DNA from: Neobacillus ginsengisoli
GTDB taxonomy: Bacteria > Bacillota > Bacilli > Bacillales_B > DSM-18226
Assembly (NCBI RefSeq): GCF_030813055.1
Contig: NZ_JAUSTW010000002.1
Coordinates: forward strand, 310,001-374,000
Direction: 5' to 3'
Length of the DNA: 64,000 bases
A program made the position numbers and the translations under genes. Below are positions 28,462-37,278 of this stretch, one piece after another (position 1 is the first letter of the stretch; every line of letters starts with the position of its first letter). The notes below the pieces were generated by a model that did not search any database, was not told the DNA's origin, and was given only the letters and a program-made list of their open reading frames with translations.

Positions 28462-29118
28462 CTATCTGAACTTGAACTTAGGCTCTGTCTGAATATAATA
28501 AGCATTTCTTACCTCTGCACTCCAATTTGCAAAGGCTTCTCTCCATTCAATAGTGCTAAAGAATTCATCAACAGTTTGATTTTCAGAATCCCAAATTATA
28601 AATGTGTTGAGAGGGGCAATTCCTCCTGCCCAAATTCCATTATTTTCGTCAGTATTATCTTCCCTTACTAATAATAAGGGTAGACCAAATTGAAAAGCCA
28701 TTGAAGGTTCTACTTGTGAATAAACTGACCCTTCCCAGAACGGAGTAGTTGATGGGGGTTGGCCTACATTGGTGTTAACTATTTCAACGAAAAAACGACG
28801 AAAGTTCACTGCCAACATTCCATAGCTTGATGAAACTAATCGACGAATATCAGTTAAAATGATTTCGGGATAACTTTCGCTTAAAGGTAATGTACGTGGA
28901 AAAAGCAAAGCATTCTCGATCTCTAAAATTAGACGGTTTTGAAACTGTTGTTGTTTGTCATTTAAATGAGTTGTCGTACTTAAAAATATGGGAATACGAT
29001 AGGCACGCTCAATACATTCTTGGTGTCCCGATGATTGATATACTTTTTCTTCCTTTAAAAGTTCATTTTTAGAATTTCTTGATGAATCTGTGCGTAAATT
29101 TCCTTTATATTTCTTCAC
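28462..29118 (-). CDS. Probable TIR/deoxyribosyltransferase-like domain protein
   Basis: 218 residues from GTG 29118, eight bases after AAGGAG. After a charged N-terminus comes a core starting RIPIFLSTTTHLNDKQQQF. It continues with SSSYGMLAVNFRRFFVE and ends with QVEPSMAFQFGLPLLLVRE. The pattern (first strand, Gln-rich helix, then Glu-Pro-x-Met-Ala before a Gly-Leu-Pro turn) resembles nucleoside 2-deoxyribosyltransferase and TIR-like domains, where the Glu is catalytic. This is a fold-level inference from pattern, not a recognised family. No partner gene (CD-NTase, SIR2, ThsA) is adjacent. Confidence 0.55.
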   Translation of the reverse strand: MKKYKGNLRTDSSRNSKNELLKEEKVYQSSGHQECIERAYRIPIFLSTTTHLNDKQQQFQNRLILEIENALLFPRTLPLSESYPEIILTDIRRLVSSSYGMLAVNFRRFFVEIVNTNVGQPPSTTPFWEGSVYSQVEPSMAFQFGLPLLLVREDNTDENNGIWAGGIAPLNTFIIWDSENQTVDEFFSTIEWREAFANWSAEVRNAYYIQTEPKFKFR

Positions 29119-29320
29119 TTTCTCATCTCCTTTTTTAATTAGTCTATGGGAAAGGATTAAGTGAGATTGGACATTACAATCTGATTTCTAAAATTAGGAC
29201 TTTAAAAAACAAAAACTAATAATTTTGCATAAATTCAAATTTTAATTTCGTTTGATTATTTATGTAAATAACCGAGGGATTTATCGTATCATAGTTTCAC
29301 TTTAGTTCTAAATCCTAAAA

Positions 29321-29363
29321 TGAGGCTGTCCATATAGCTTATTCTTCATCTCGGGCAGCCTCA
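29321..29363. terminator. Terminator downstream of the LLM monooxygenase gene
   Basis: TGAGGCTGTCC (29321-29331) pairs with GGGCAGCCTCA (29353-29363); A/T-rich flanks on both sides. It serves the minus-strand gene at 29390. Confidence 0.7.
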
Positions 29364-29389
29364 TATTTGATTTATTTTTGTTGTAACAC

Positions 29390-30451
29390 TCATTTCCTTG
29401 TTTCTTTTCGTATAACAGGTGCTACTTCTGTCGCCAATCGCTCAATGTTTTCGGCAACTTTTTTAAAGGGCATACCACCTATGTCCATTTGCGCAATAAA
29501 CCGCTGGTGACCAAACAACTCGTATTGACGCATGATTTTTTCGATGATCTGCTGTGAGCTTCCAACAAAAAGGGCTGTTTCTTTTCCGGACATCAGTTCA
29601 AAATCAGCTCTTGAAAAAGTCGTATTTACCCCATGTCTACGATTAAGGTGGTGCCAATAATTTGAATGATACGGGTAAAATTCTTCTATTGCCTGCTGAT
29701 TCGTTTTTGAAATATAAGCGTGTCCGGTAACTCCAACCTTCAAATTTTCCAGAGCATGACCGGTTTGAACAGCTGATTCCCGGTATCGGTTAACAAGCGG
29801 CTCATAAAGATTTGGATCACCGCCAAGTATTACTAATGTTAATCCAGTACCTAATCTACCCGCTCGTTCTGCACTTTCCAGAGTCCCTCCAACACCTACC
29901 CATACCGGGATTTCTTGTTGAACAGGACGCGGTGCAATTTCTGCATCCTTCAATGATGAACGATAACGACCATTCCAGGTAACCAATTCCTTCGCATTTA
30001 GCTTTAGAAAAAGCTCAATGTGTTCTTCAAACAATTCGTCATAATTCTCTAGATCATATCCGAAAAGTGGGAATGAGTCTAAAAAAGCCCCACGCCCCGC
30101 AATGATTTCAGCCCGTCCATTTGATATAAGATCAAGTGTTGCAAATTCCTCGAATAAACGAACAGGGTCTACGGTGTTTAATACGGTTGTAGCACTGGTC
30201 AGCTTAATTCGCTTTGTGACTTGTGAAATGGCTGACAAGACGACTGGCGGTGCGGACACTGCGTAATCTAAACGGTGATGTTCTCCCACGCCAAATACAT
30301 CCAGCCCTGCTTCATCCGCCATTTTTGCAGCCTTGATTATTTCTTCTATTCGCTGCTTTGCACTAATGGTTTTCCCTGTATGTGGATTAGGGTATAAATC
30401 CGCTAATGAATAAATTCCAATTTCCATACCAATATGACTGGCAGCCTTCAA
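29390..30451 (-). CDS. Luciferase-like (LLM class) flavin monooxygenase
   Basis: About 353 residues. MEIGIYSLADLYPN near the start, VFGVGEHHRLDYAVSAPPVVL, then RIKLTSATTVL and GRAEIIAGRGAF are the landmarks of bacterial luciferase-like, FMNH2-dependent oxygenases. A start at TTG 30451 directly follows GGAGGAGAGG, while ATG 30466 would place that ribosome site inside the gene; I prefer TTG. The substrate is unknown. No flavin reductase gene is adjacent. Confidence 0.85.
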   Translation of the reverse strand: MKAASHIGMEIGIYSLADLYPNPHTGKTISAKQRIEEIIKAAKMADEAGLDVFGVGEHHRLDYAVSAPPVVLSAISQVTKRIKLTSATTVLNTVDPVRLFEEFATLDLISNGRAEIIAGRGAFLDSFPLFGYDLENYDELFEEHIELFLKLNAKELVTWNGRYRSSLKDAEIAPRPVQQEIPVWVGVGGTLESAERAGRLGTGLTLVILGGDPNLYEPLVNRYRESAVQTGHALENLKVGVTGHAYISKTNQQAIEEFYPYHSNYWHHLNRRHGVNTTFSRADFELMSGKETALFVGSSQQIIEKIMRQYELFGHQRFIAQMDIGGMPFKKVAENIERLATEVAPVIRKETRK

Positions 30452-30466
30452 GTTCCTCTCCTCCAT

Positions 30467-30862
30467 AATGGTGTAAAATACCTTTTACTTAATACTATTC
30501 AATCTTTTGAAAAAAGGAATTAATCATTGGGTAATGCTTCAAAAAATTAAAAAATACAAATTCCCCCTTTTATTGCACCTTCTGGACGTTTTTTGATTTG
30601 TAAATATATGCATTTAAATAATCGGAGTGCGTTACTGGAACAATGGTATTCCCTTTTTTTCTTCAAGTAACGAGGAGTTAAAAAGAAATAACATTACGTG
30701 TGGGCAGGCCATTCCTAAAACAAGTGAAGTCTGTCGGAAAAATATCATTAAAAAACAAGGCTAAAACGATTCAATTGAGTAGTAAATTTCGCTATAATTA
30801 CAAATTAAAGGGGGTGCTTACAGATGGAGAATCACATAAGATTGTCTGGTACTTCTTCCACT
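30467..30862. other. Gene-free region upstream of a structured leader
   Basis: Mostly AT-rich. A CAAGTAACGAGG motif near 30663 relates to the one near 27965. Near 30790-30823 a -10-like TATAAT (in CGCTATAATTAC) and AAAGGGGGTG precede a 30-codon frame starting at ATG 30824. That frame overlaps the structured segment that follows and is probably not a gene in its own right, though a leader peptide is possible. Confidence 0.4.
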
Positions 30863-30901
30863 CATGCAAAGCCTAGTATTGGAAAGGCGATACTTTGCAT
30901 G
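30863..30901 (+). ncRNA. Candidate structured leader RNA with pseudoknot potential
   Basis: CATGCAA (30863-30869) pairs with TTGCATG (30895-30901), and AGTAT (30875-30879) with ATACT (30890-30894). The bulge AGCCT between the 5' strands contains GCCT, which can pair with AGGC in the loop (30885-30888), a classic pseudoknot geometry. It lies about 95 bases before the HTH gene at 30997, downstream of a possible promoter. I recognise no known riboswitch class. Confidence 0.4.
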
Positions 30902-30996
30902 GGGCGAAACATTTAATTTTATCGCTGAACAAGCTTTTCTAATATTTTGGCTTTGCACCTTATTTATTTCAAAATCAAAATAAGGGGCGGGCAAAA

Positions 30997-31266
30997 TTGA
31001 AATATATTAATGCAAACAAAGTTTTACCGGAAAAGCTAATCGTGGAAATCCAAAAGTATATCCAAGGGGAAACCCTTTACATTCCTAAGCAGGAAACGGA
31101 GTATTGCAAATGGGGAACTTCAAGTGGCGGGAGACGGCTACTTGATCGCCGTAATGCCGCAATTAGAAATTCTTTTATTAGTGGCAGCAATATCCAGCAA
31201 CTTGCTAAGGAATATTTCCTCTCAACCGAAACCATTAAAAAAATTGTCTATTCACATAAAAAGTAG
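30997..31266 (+). CDS. CD3324-family small HTH protein
   Basis: 89 residues from TTG 30997 behind AAGGGGCGGGC. The N-terminal KYINANKVLPEKL, the IPKQETEYCKWG segment and a C-terminal HTH (NIQQLAKEYFLSTETIKKIV, about 67-86) match a widespread small Firmicute family related to Mor-type regulators. Its target is unknown. The leader hairpin upstream suggests its own control at RNA level. A strong terminator follows. Confidence 0.75.
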   Translation: MKYINANKVLPEKLIVEIQKYIQGETLYIPKQETEYCKWGTSSGGRRLLDRRNAAIRNSFISGSNIQQLAKEYFLSTETIKKIVYSHKK

Positions 31267-31272
31267 GTGAAC

Positions 31273-31306
31273 AGCACTGGTGAAAATCCTTCATCAGTGC
31301 TTTTTT
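31273..31306 (+). terminator. Rho-independent terminator
   Basis: AGCACTGGTGAA (31273-31284) pairs with TTCATCAGTGCT (31290-31301), one G-T pair, then six T. It ends the CD3324-type gene. Confidence 0.85.
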
Positions 31307-31575
31307 ATGTAAGGTAGTTTTCGCAAAGATTGTGGTTTTTCGTACGATATGTCTAACCCGTACGAATTAAGGTATCGTGGCATCTTTTCGTCATTTTTTA
31401 AACTTTATATCCGGAAACTTTGTTTTGTTCGTTTATTTTATATTAATAGCAACAAAGTTTACGAAAAGAGCCTTATGTAAAAAACGTTTCTAAGTCATCT
31501 TCTCCATTTTAGAAGCTTGCTGCATTTTTTAAAATAAGTGTAAAGAGACGTCAGCAAAATAATAGGAGAAACGTG

Positions 31576-32226
31576 ATGACAGAAAAATTTATTAAAAATG
31601 AACAGTTGAATTTTATAAAAAAACAGATTGCTTTGATTAAGGACAGTACCAAAAAGAATGTACCCCCAACCGTTTTGGCTGCTGTGATCGACTTAGCCAA
31701 TGCCAAAATCTTGGACCTCATTCCGAATGCATCATTGGATCAACAAAAAATGCTGGATCTTTCCAGACTGAAAATAGATGACGAGTATGATCAATATATC
31801 CAGCATCTTTCGGCCTTTTTGCAGCCCTTTCCAAAAATCACCGAGCAGCAACTGAAAAAAATGTTTCCGAAGAATAAAAAATTAAAGCTGCCTGATTTAT
31901 CAAAAATAGACCATAGCCAGCTGACTTATTTAAGCTGGAACGATCTAAGATCGAATAAAAAATTTATTGTGTATGAGCTGGATGGAAAAATGGTTGGCAT
32001 TGAATGTAAATTTACACCGACTAGTAAATATAATATTTGTTCCTTTTGTAATTGTTTTGGCGAGGTTGCCTATTTTTCCACTGTAACAAAAGAGAAAAAA
32101 TCTAAAAACCCGGATTATTACAAGGCCATCGGCAATCTTATTTGCGCCGATAGCAGCGAATGCAATAACAAAATAACCAATGTCGAATATTTAGCAACTT
32201 TTCTAAAAGACTCACTAGGAATGTAA
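31576..32226 (+). CDS. FusB/FusC-family EF-G-binding protein
   Basis: 216 residues from ATG 31576, seven bases after AGGAG. The N-terminal half is helical. The C-terminal half has a four-Cys zinc site (CSFCNCFGEV, then NLICADSSECNNKI) and the WNDLRSNKKFIVYEL lead-in typical of FusB-type proteins. Such proteins bind elongation factor G and free it from ribosomes stalled by fusidic acid. Chromosomal relatives exist in many Bacilli, so resistance is possible but not shown. Confidence 0.8.
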   Translation: MTEKFIKNEQLNFIKKQIALIKDSTKKNVPPTVLAAVIDLANAKILDLIPNASLDQQKMLDLSRLKIDDEYDQYIQHLSAFLQPFPKITEQQLKKMFPKNKKLKLPDLSKIDHSQLTYLSWNDLRSNKKFIVYELDGKMVGIECKFTPTSKYNICSFCNCFGEVAYFSTVTKEKKSKNPDYYKAIGNLICADSSECNNKITNVEYLATFLKDSLGM

Positions 32227-32361
32227 AAACTTCACATGGTGCCTAAAATACCACCCATCATGTCAATGAGTGTATAACAAATATGGTAAATGAATTGTTC
32301 AATATTAAAAAGGCTGTCATATCCCAAATATTGAAACAAAAAAATGATCAGAGAATAAAAC

Positions 32362-32410
32362 AATCCTGCAATAATATACTATATGCCATTTGATTTTAAG
32401 ATGTATAATT
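32362..32410. repeat. 49-bp direct repeat, left copy flanking panB
   Basis: A 49-base unit starting AATCCTGCAATAATATACTA and ending AAGATGTATAATT recurs at 33672-33720 with two differences. The end resembles a -10 box (TATAAT). The pair brackets panB and its flanks (about 1.3 kb). Confidence 0.8.
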
Positions 32411-32606
32411 TGCTTGGGCAGTATCTCTGGAACTGCACCTTGATAGTAACTTACACAAATTAAAAGGTTTCTGCCTAGATCCGATTGCCGGACCGGGACA
32501 GAGGGATGGAACATGTAAAAGAGTATTTTAGATCCTCTGCCTTCAGAAGGATCTTTTTATTTGCTCTTCGAATTGTTTAACCTCTCACCTAATTAAAGGA
32601 GGGAAT
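32411..32606 (+). promoter_or_regulatory. panB upstream region with a terminator-like hairpin
   Basis: AGATCCT (32530-32536) pairs with AGGATCT (32548-32554), followed by five T. It lies between a possible -10 box (32404-32409) and panB. It may end an upstream transcript or act as an attenuator. Nearby GGGACAGAGGGATGGAAC resembles dispersed Bacillus repeats and slightly a T-box core, but no specifier stem is visible. Confidence 0.45.
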
Positions 32607-33446
32607 ATGATGAAACAAACTACAGATTTCTTGAAAATGAAGCAAAGCAATGAAAAGATTGTCATGTTAACAGCCTATGACTATCCTTCTGCAAAACTTG
32701 CAGAACAGGGGGGCGTTGACGTCATTTTGGTTGGGGATTCGCTTGGAATGGTGGTTCTGGGTTACGATTCAACAATCCCAGTTACACTCGAAGACATGAT
32801 TCATCACACGAAAGCTGTTAAACGAGGAGCAAAGGATACATTTATCATTACGGATATGCCGTTTTTAACCTATCATTTATCTTTTGGAGATACAATAATC
32901 AATGCTGGGAGATTAATTCAAGAAGCCGGTGCCCATGCTGTGAAGCTGGAAGGTGCCGATGAAGTCATCGAACATATCGCCGCCCTGACAAGGGCAGGAA
33001 TTCCTGTCTGCTCCCACCTTGGGCTGACACCGCAATCCGTCGGAGTTTTAGGCGGATATAAGGTGCAGGGAAAAGATACGTCAGCCGCTAAAAAATTGCT
33101 GGAAGATGCTAAGCAATGTGAAGCGGCAGGGGCATTTGCGCTTCTTTTGGAATGTGTTCCAAGACAACTTGCAGAAGAAGTAACCAAAGCCCTATCGATT
33201 CCGGTGATTGGAATCGGTGCTGGATTAGATGTGGATGCCCAGGTTCTCGTCTATCATGATATTTTAGGCTATGGTGTTGAGCGGGTCCCTAAGTTTGTCA
33301 AACAATACCATTCCGTGAATCCGTTTATATTGGAATCAATTCAAGCTTATACTGCTGATGTGAAGAATAAACGTTTTCCTGAAGAGAAACATTCTTTTAC
33401 GATGAAGGAAGAGGAACTGAAAGGACTTTATGGAGGCAAGCAATGA
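32607..33446 (+). CDS. panB: 3-methyl-2-oxobutanoate hydroxymethyltransferase
   Basis: 279 residues, full length for PanB, which adds a hydroxymethyl group from methylene-THF to 2-oxoisovalerate in pantothenate synthesis. [20 protein letters not shown] carries metal-binding Asp; [12 protein letters not shown] and [15 protein letters not shown] are family hallmarks. The start lies behind AAAGGAGGG. In Bacilli panB is followed by panC and panD; here an ATG at 33443 overlaps the panB stop and opens MKVITTC before a stop, the first codons of a lost panC. No panC or panD is seen in the window. Confidence 0.93.
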   Translation: MMKQTTDFLKMKQSNEKIVMLTAYDYPSAKLAEQGGVDVILVGDSLGMVVLGYDSTIPVTLEDMIHHTKAVKRGAKDTFIITDMPFLTYHLSFGDTIINAGRLIQEAGAHAVKLEGADEVIEHIAALTRAGIPVCSHLGLTPQSVGVLGGYKVQGKDTSAAKKLLEDAKQCEAAGAFALLLECVPRQLAEEVTKALSIPVIGIGAGLDVDAQVLVYHDILGYGVERVPKFVKQYHSVNPFILESIQAYTADVKNKRFPEEKHSFTMKEEELKGLYGGKQ

Positions 33447-33585
33447 AGGTAATTACAACTTGCTAAAAGGCAGGATTCACATAAAAGTCATTCAGGAGAA
33501 TTATGACGTTGTGCTCCTGTTGGCACACTCTATCCGGGAAGGGACAGCATCAGCTTCTCCTTCACTTCGTGCACTACGGACGTAA

Positions 33586-33629
33586 AAAGACCCTGGTTTC
33601 CTGCTTAGCGTAAGGAAATCAGGGTTTTG
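33586..33629 (+). terminator. Rho-independent terminator after panB
   Basis: ACCCTGGTTTCCT (33590-33602) pairs with AGGAAATCAGGGTT (33613-33626), followed by T residues. It follows about 120 bases of unassigned sequence where panC would have been. Confidence 0.7.
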
Positions 33630-33671
33630 ACGTATCAGCACCCAAAATTTGTAGAGTTAACTTTATAGAAT

Positions 33672-33720
33672 AATCCTGCAATAATATACTATATGCCGTT
33701 TAATTTTAAGATGTATAATT
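33672..33720. repeat. 49-bp direct repeat, right copy flanking panB
   Basis: Second copy of the unit at 32362-32410, ending 31 bases before the LysE-type gene. Its TATAAT (33714-33719) could serve as the -10 box of that gene. Confidence 0.8.
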
Positions 33721-33751
33721 CTATGAGATTACCTTGAAAGGAGTTTTCCTC

Positions 33752-34327
33752 ATGAATATTACATCTTTTTTAATCTACTGTATTATTATTACTTTTACAC
33801 CAGGACCTACTAATATCGCCATATTATCCACAGTGCATAATTTTGGGGCGAAAAAGGCAATGGAATATACGTATGGAGCAACGATTGCTTTTGGTTTATT
33901 ACTTGTTATTTCTACGCTGTTGAATACTATCCTTATGACGATAATACCAAAAATTTTAATTGTTATGCAGATAATCGGAAGTTTTTATATGTTCTATCTC
34001 GCTTATCAAATTTACAAAATGGATACATCAAAACCAACTGTAAACCAATCTGGTACCTTTAAGTCAGGATTCCTTATGCAGTTTTTAAATCCAAAGGTGG
34101 TACTATTTACAATGACTGTAATTCCTAGCTTTATTATGCCCCACTATATCGCAATGCCTACGGTGACATTAAGTGTTATAGCTATTACTCTTATTGGATT
34201 TTTAGCATTTATTACATGGGTTCTTTTCGGTACAATCTTCAAGGAGTTTTTACAGAAGCATAAAAAGGCTGTTAATGTAATGATGGCATTATTTTTAGCT
34301 TATGCTGCAATAGAGATATGGATGTAG
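33752..34327 (+). CDS. LysE/RhtB-family exporter
   Basis: 191 residues, about six hydrophobic segments. FTPGPTNIAILS near the N-terminus is the family signature, and FKSGFLMQFLNPKVVLF is the second conserved block. These proteins export amino acids or related metabolites. ATG 33752 follows AAGGAG by eight bases. The AraC-type gene starts 26 bases after its stop, so both probably form one unit in which the regulator senses the exported compound. Substrate unknown. Confidence 0.87.
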   Translation: MNITSFLIYCIIITFTPGPTNIAILSTVHNFGAKKAMEYTYGATIAFGLLLVISTLLNTILMTIIPKILIVMQIIGSFYMFYLAYQIYKMDTSKPTVNQSGTFKSGFLMQFLNPKVVLFTMTVIPSFIMPHYIAMPTVTLSVIAITLIGFLAFITWVLFGTIFKEFLQKHKKAVNVMMALFLAYAAIEIWM

Positions 34328-34352
34328 GTAAGCTAAATAAGAGGTGAATTTA

Positions 34353-35129
34353 ATGGATAAATTTATCTATAAAAAATCGGCAGGTATTACTGCGCTGTCA
34401 GCAAGCATTTCTGATTTTGCGTATAAAAAGCACTCTCACAAGGAGTATGCCATAGGTGTAACATTGCGTGGTATTCAACATTATAACTTGGATGGAAGTT
34501 TACAATTATCATATCCAAAGGGTGTTATGCTTTTTAATCCAGAACAGGCACATGATGGAATGGCACATGATGAGGCAGGACTTGATTATGTTATGCTATA
34601 TATTGAGCCACAATTGCTTTTAGAGGTTATTGAGAAAAAGGATATAGTACGTTTTTCAACCCCTATTGTGTATGATTATAGACTTGAACAGAGAATATTA
34701 AGTCTTTCTAATGCAATATTAAGCGAAAAAGATGAGGCTTTGTGCAGTGAATTACTCTTATCCCTCACAGATAGCCTTATTCAAACTAATCTTTCTACAG
34801 ACTATAAAAAAGATAACGCTCTAATTAGAAAAGCAAAGGATATGCTTCATACTAACTTAGAAAATGTACTTAAACTTGACGAGATATGTAAAGAGCTTGA
34901 TTTATCGAAATTTCAGTTTATCAGATTATTCAAAGCTCATACTGGAATTTCACCATACCAATACTTTCTTAACTGCAAGATAGAACGTGCAAAGCAGTTA
35001 ATAGAAAAAAATGGAGATATTTATTCAGTAGTAGCTGAATGTGGTTTTGTTGATTTATCCCATTTAAATAAACACTTTAAAAGCGTTTATGGAACAACAG
35101 CATTTGAATATATGTCACATTTAAATTGA
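34353..35129 (+). CDS. AraC-family transcriptional regulator
   Basis: 258 residues. An N-terminal cupin-type sensor contains HSHKEYAIGVTLRG. The C-terminal double HTH (about 160-255) has LDEICKELDLSKFQFIRLFK and the second helix pair GDIYSVVAECGFVDLSHLNK, with a Gly-Phe-Val-Asp-x-Ser signature. It lies downstream of a LysE-type exporter and probably activates it. ATG 34353 follows AGAGGTGA. Confidence 0.87.
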   Translation: MDKFIYKKSAGITALSASISDFAYKKHSHKEYAIGVTLRGIQHYNLDGSLQLSYPKGVMLFNPEQAHDGMAHDEAGLDYVMLYIEPQLLLEVIEKKDIVRFSTPIVYDYRLEQRILSLSNAILSEKDEALCSELLLSLTDSLIQTNLSTDYKKDNALIRKAKDMLHTNLENVLKLDEICKELDLSKFQFIRLFKAHTGISPYQYFLNCKIERAKQLIEKNGDIYSVVAECGFVDLSHLNKHFKSVYGTTAFEYMSHLN

Positions 35130-35184
35130 GGTGGAGTTTGTTCGATCATAATTGGTTAGCCATGAATTTAAGGAGGAATAGCTT

Positions 35185-36168
35185 TTGGAAAAATCCAGTA
35201 TTATTTTCTTTGAAAGAAAATTTCCAAGTGCAAACATGATCCTTATTAAGGATCAGCTCCCGGTCCTTATTGATACTGGTTTTGGGAGTGATGCGAAAGA
35301 TACAGAGCAATTAATTAAAGAAGAAGGCGTTTCACCAGAAGAATTACACCTTATTGTGAACACGCACTATCATAGTGACCATGTAGGAGGCAATTTTCAT
35401 CTTCAAAAAAATTATGGTGTTACGATTGCTGCTCATAAATGGGAAGCCGATTTAATTAATTCTTGTGACCCTGAATCCTGTAGTGCAGAATGGTTAGATC
35501 AGCCTGTAGAACCTTATCGAGTCGATACAAAGCTCTCAGATAACGATGAGATTAATACAGGAAGTAGAACCTTGAAAGTCTTGTACACACCGGGACATAC
35601 GTTAGGGCATATTTCTTTATATGAACCTGAAGAAGAGATATTAATTTGCGGGGATCTCTTTCACAAAAATGATATAGGTTGGTTAAATATCTTTCGGGAG
35701 GGTGTTACATCTATCCAACGATCTATAGAAAGTTTGGAACGGTTATCCACGCTCCGGATCGGGCAGGCATATTCAGGACATGGACCTCAAATGGAGAATC
35801 CTCCGGCTGCCATTGATGCAGCAAGGGAACGGTTTGAAAAGTGGCTCAGGATGCCGGAAAAAGTTTCATGGCATGCCTGCAAGAGGATTTTTTCATTCAC
35901 ATTAATCATTAAAAACGGATTGGCAAAAGAAGAAATCGATAACTACCTACTAAAGTGTGGTTGGTTCCAAGATTTTGCTCGCTACTCTTTCCAGCTTCAG
36001 CCAGAAGAATTTATTCAAATCCTGCTCGATGAAATGATTCGTTCCGGAGCAGCAAGCTGGCACAATAATCATTTAATCGCCACCACCCCATACCAAGCAC
36101 CACAAAAGAAATGGATGAATAAGAACATAAAGCCGAAAGATTGGAAACCTCAGGATTTTCTCACATAG
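35185..36168 (+). CDS. Metallo-beta-lactamase-fold hydrolase
   Basis: 327 residues from TTG 35185 behind AAGGAGG. The metal motif HYHSDHVGG, the downstream TPGHTLGH and CGDLFHKNDIG supply the zinc ligands. A C-terminal winged-helix-like part (about 245-320) is typical of the MBL group that hydrolyses thioesters or lactones. The exact substrate is unknown. It is a lone gene. Confidence 0.85.
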   Translation: MEKSSIIFFERKFPSANMILIKDQLPVLIDTGFGSDAKDTEQLIKEEGVSPEELHLIVNTHYHSDHVGGNFHLQKNYGVTIAAHKWEADLINSCDPESCSAEWLDQPVEPYRVDTKLSDNDEINTGSRTLKVLYTPGHTLGHISLYEPEEEILICGDLFHKNDIGWLNIFREGVTSIQRSIESLERLSTLRIGQAYSGHGPQMENPPAAIDAARERFEKWLRMPEKVSWHACKRIFSFTLIIKNGLAKEEIDNYLLKCGWFQDFARYSFQLQPEEFIQILLDEMIRSGAASWHNNHLIATTPYQAPQKKWMNKNIKPKDWKPQDFLT

Positions 36169-36369
36169 GGAAAAACGAACATTTTTGGCCATTCTAAACA
36201 GCGTTTTTATCTTCCGTTCCTCAGATGGATATCGTATATCCAAAAGCTTAACAGAAAACAAATTACCAAAACAATACTTCAACGACGTTGTTAGTTATTA
36301 AGATATTAAATTCGCGTTTTGTCCGCGGGTATTAACCATACAGTATAAAACCGTCAGGGGGAGATGTAT

Positions 36370-36747
36370 ATGTCATTAAAGGTAGGAGATATCATTACGT
36401 TTGAACGGACTTTTACAGTAAGAGATGTTGAATTATTTACAGAGATTTCAGGTGATGAAGGGATTCATCATATAACCCCAGATGAACAGGGAAGACTTGT
36501 AGTTCAAGGGTTATTAACGGCAACTCTACCAACAAAAGTAGGTGGAGATCATAACGTACTGGCTCGTACTATGAATTTCGAGTTTTTAAGGCCTGTGTTT
36601 ACCGGGGATACAATAATTTGTGAAGTTAAAATTGAAAAATACGAAAGGCAAGAAAATAATAGAACAGCTATTATTGCATCCTTTTTATGTATAAATCATA
36701 ATGAAAAAGAAGTATTAAAAGGGGATTTTTCAGGTGTGATACTTTAA
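36370..36747 (+). CDS. MaoC-like hotdog-fold dehydratase
   Basis: 125 residues, a single hotdog domain. VRDVELFTEISGDEGIHH resembles the MaoC hydratase motif (Asp and His of the active site), and RTMNFEFLRPVFTGDTI is the second conserved block. I chose ATG 36370, as ATG 36364 leaves no room behind AGGGGGAG. Such proteins hydrate enoyl-CoA thioesters. PaaZ in proteobacteria has a MaoC-type domain for ring opening, but this gene lies 2.8 kb from paaK with decayed sequence between, so a link is speculative. Confidence 0.75.
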   Translation: MSLKVGDIITFERTFTVRDVELFTEISGDEGIHHITPDEQGRLVVQGLLTATLPTKVGGDHNVLARTMNFEFLRPVFTGDTIICEVKIEKYERQENNRTAIIASFLCINHNEKEVLKGDFSGVIL

Positions 36748-37008
36748 ATTCTTTATACTTTCTTTAACTAGGTGCCTTAGTAAAATAGCTGAGGTGCCAT
36801 TTTTGTAGCTTTTTCACATTTTCCATATTCAACAATCTGCTTTTGTAGGTTACTCTATAGATGGTGTAGAAGTAGGAAAAGGCTTCGGTACTGGTGCATT
36901 AGTTTAAAAGTGTTAAGATTATTTTAATGTAAAAATCATATAGTAATTTGATAAATTACCCTAGAAGTGTCCGAATAATGAAGAAATTAGTAAATAGAGG
37001 AGAAAATA
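36748..37008. other. Gene-free region with repeat trace and GNAT scrap
   Basis: At 36776-36838 a stretch shares ATAGCTGAGGT and TTTTCCATATTCA with the left flank of the repeat at 23550-23580. A frame ending at 36906 reads GYSIDGVEVGKGFGTGALV, resembling the acetyl-CoA loop of a GNAT enzyme, and is only a scrap. Confidence 0.4.
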
Positions 37009-37170
37009 ATGCATCACAATGATTTTAAAAATATAGAGACTAAACGATTACTTTTACGAAAATTTCAAATAGAAGATATTAATCCATTTTTAGCTTATCG
37101 ATCTAATCCAGAAGTAGCCAAATATCAATCTTGGGGGGATTATCGAATTGAACAAGCTTTAGAGGCATAA
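37009..37170 (+). pseudogene. N-terminal fragment of a RimJ/RimL-type acetyltransferase
   Basis: ATG 37009 behind AGAGGAG starts ETKRLLLRKFQIEDI, the usual opening of RimL-type GNATs, and continues to YQSWGDYRIEQALEA before a TAA. The remaining about 110 residues with the acetyl-CoA site are missing. Confidence 0.65.
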
Positions 37171-37241
37171 TTATTGTTAAATAACTCCAATTCATCTATA
37201 AATGTATTCCATTTGATTCTTCTAATTGCAAGACAAATAAT

Positions 37242-37278
37242 AAAAATGACCCAAGATTTTTTTCTTGAGTCATTTTTT
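37242..37278. terminator. Terminator-like hairpin
   Basis: AAAAATGACCCAAGA pairs with TCTTGAGTCATTTTTT around a T loop. It lies at the 3' end of the minus-strand kinase remnant. Confidence 0.65.

Noticed and set aside
30863..30901. Leader hairpin as a c-di-GMP-I riboswitch (GCAAAGCC present)
   Set aside because: The GGCAAACC/GAAA part and the second conserved helix of that class are absent.
32411..32606. T-box leader before panB (GGGATGGAAC)
   Set aside because: No specifier stem or antiterminator is visible, and panB is not a usual T-box target.
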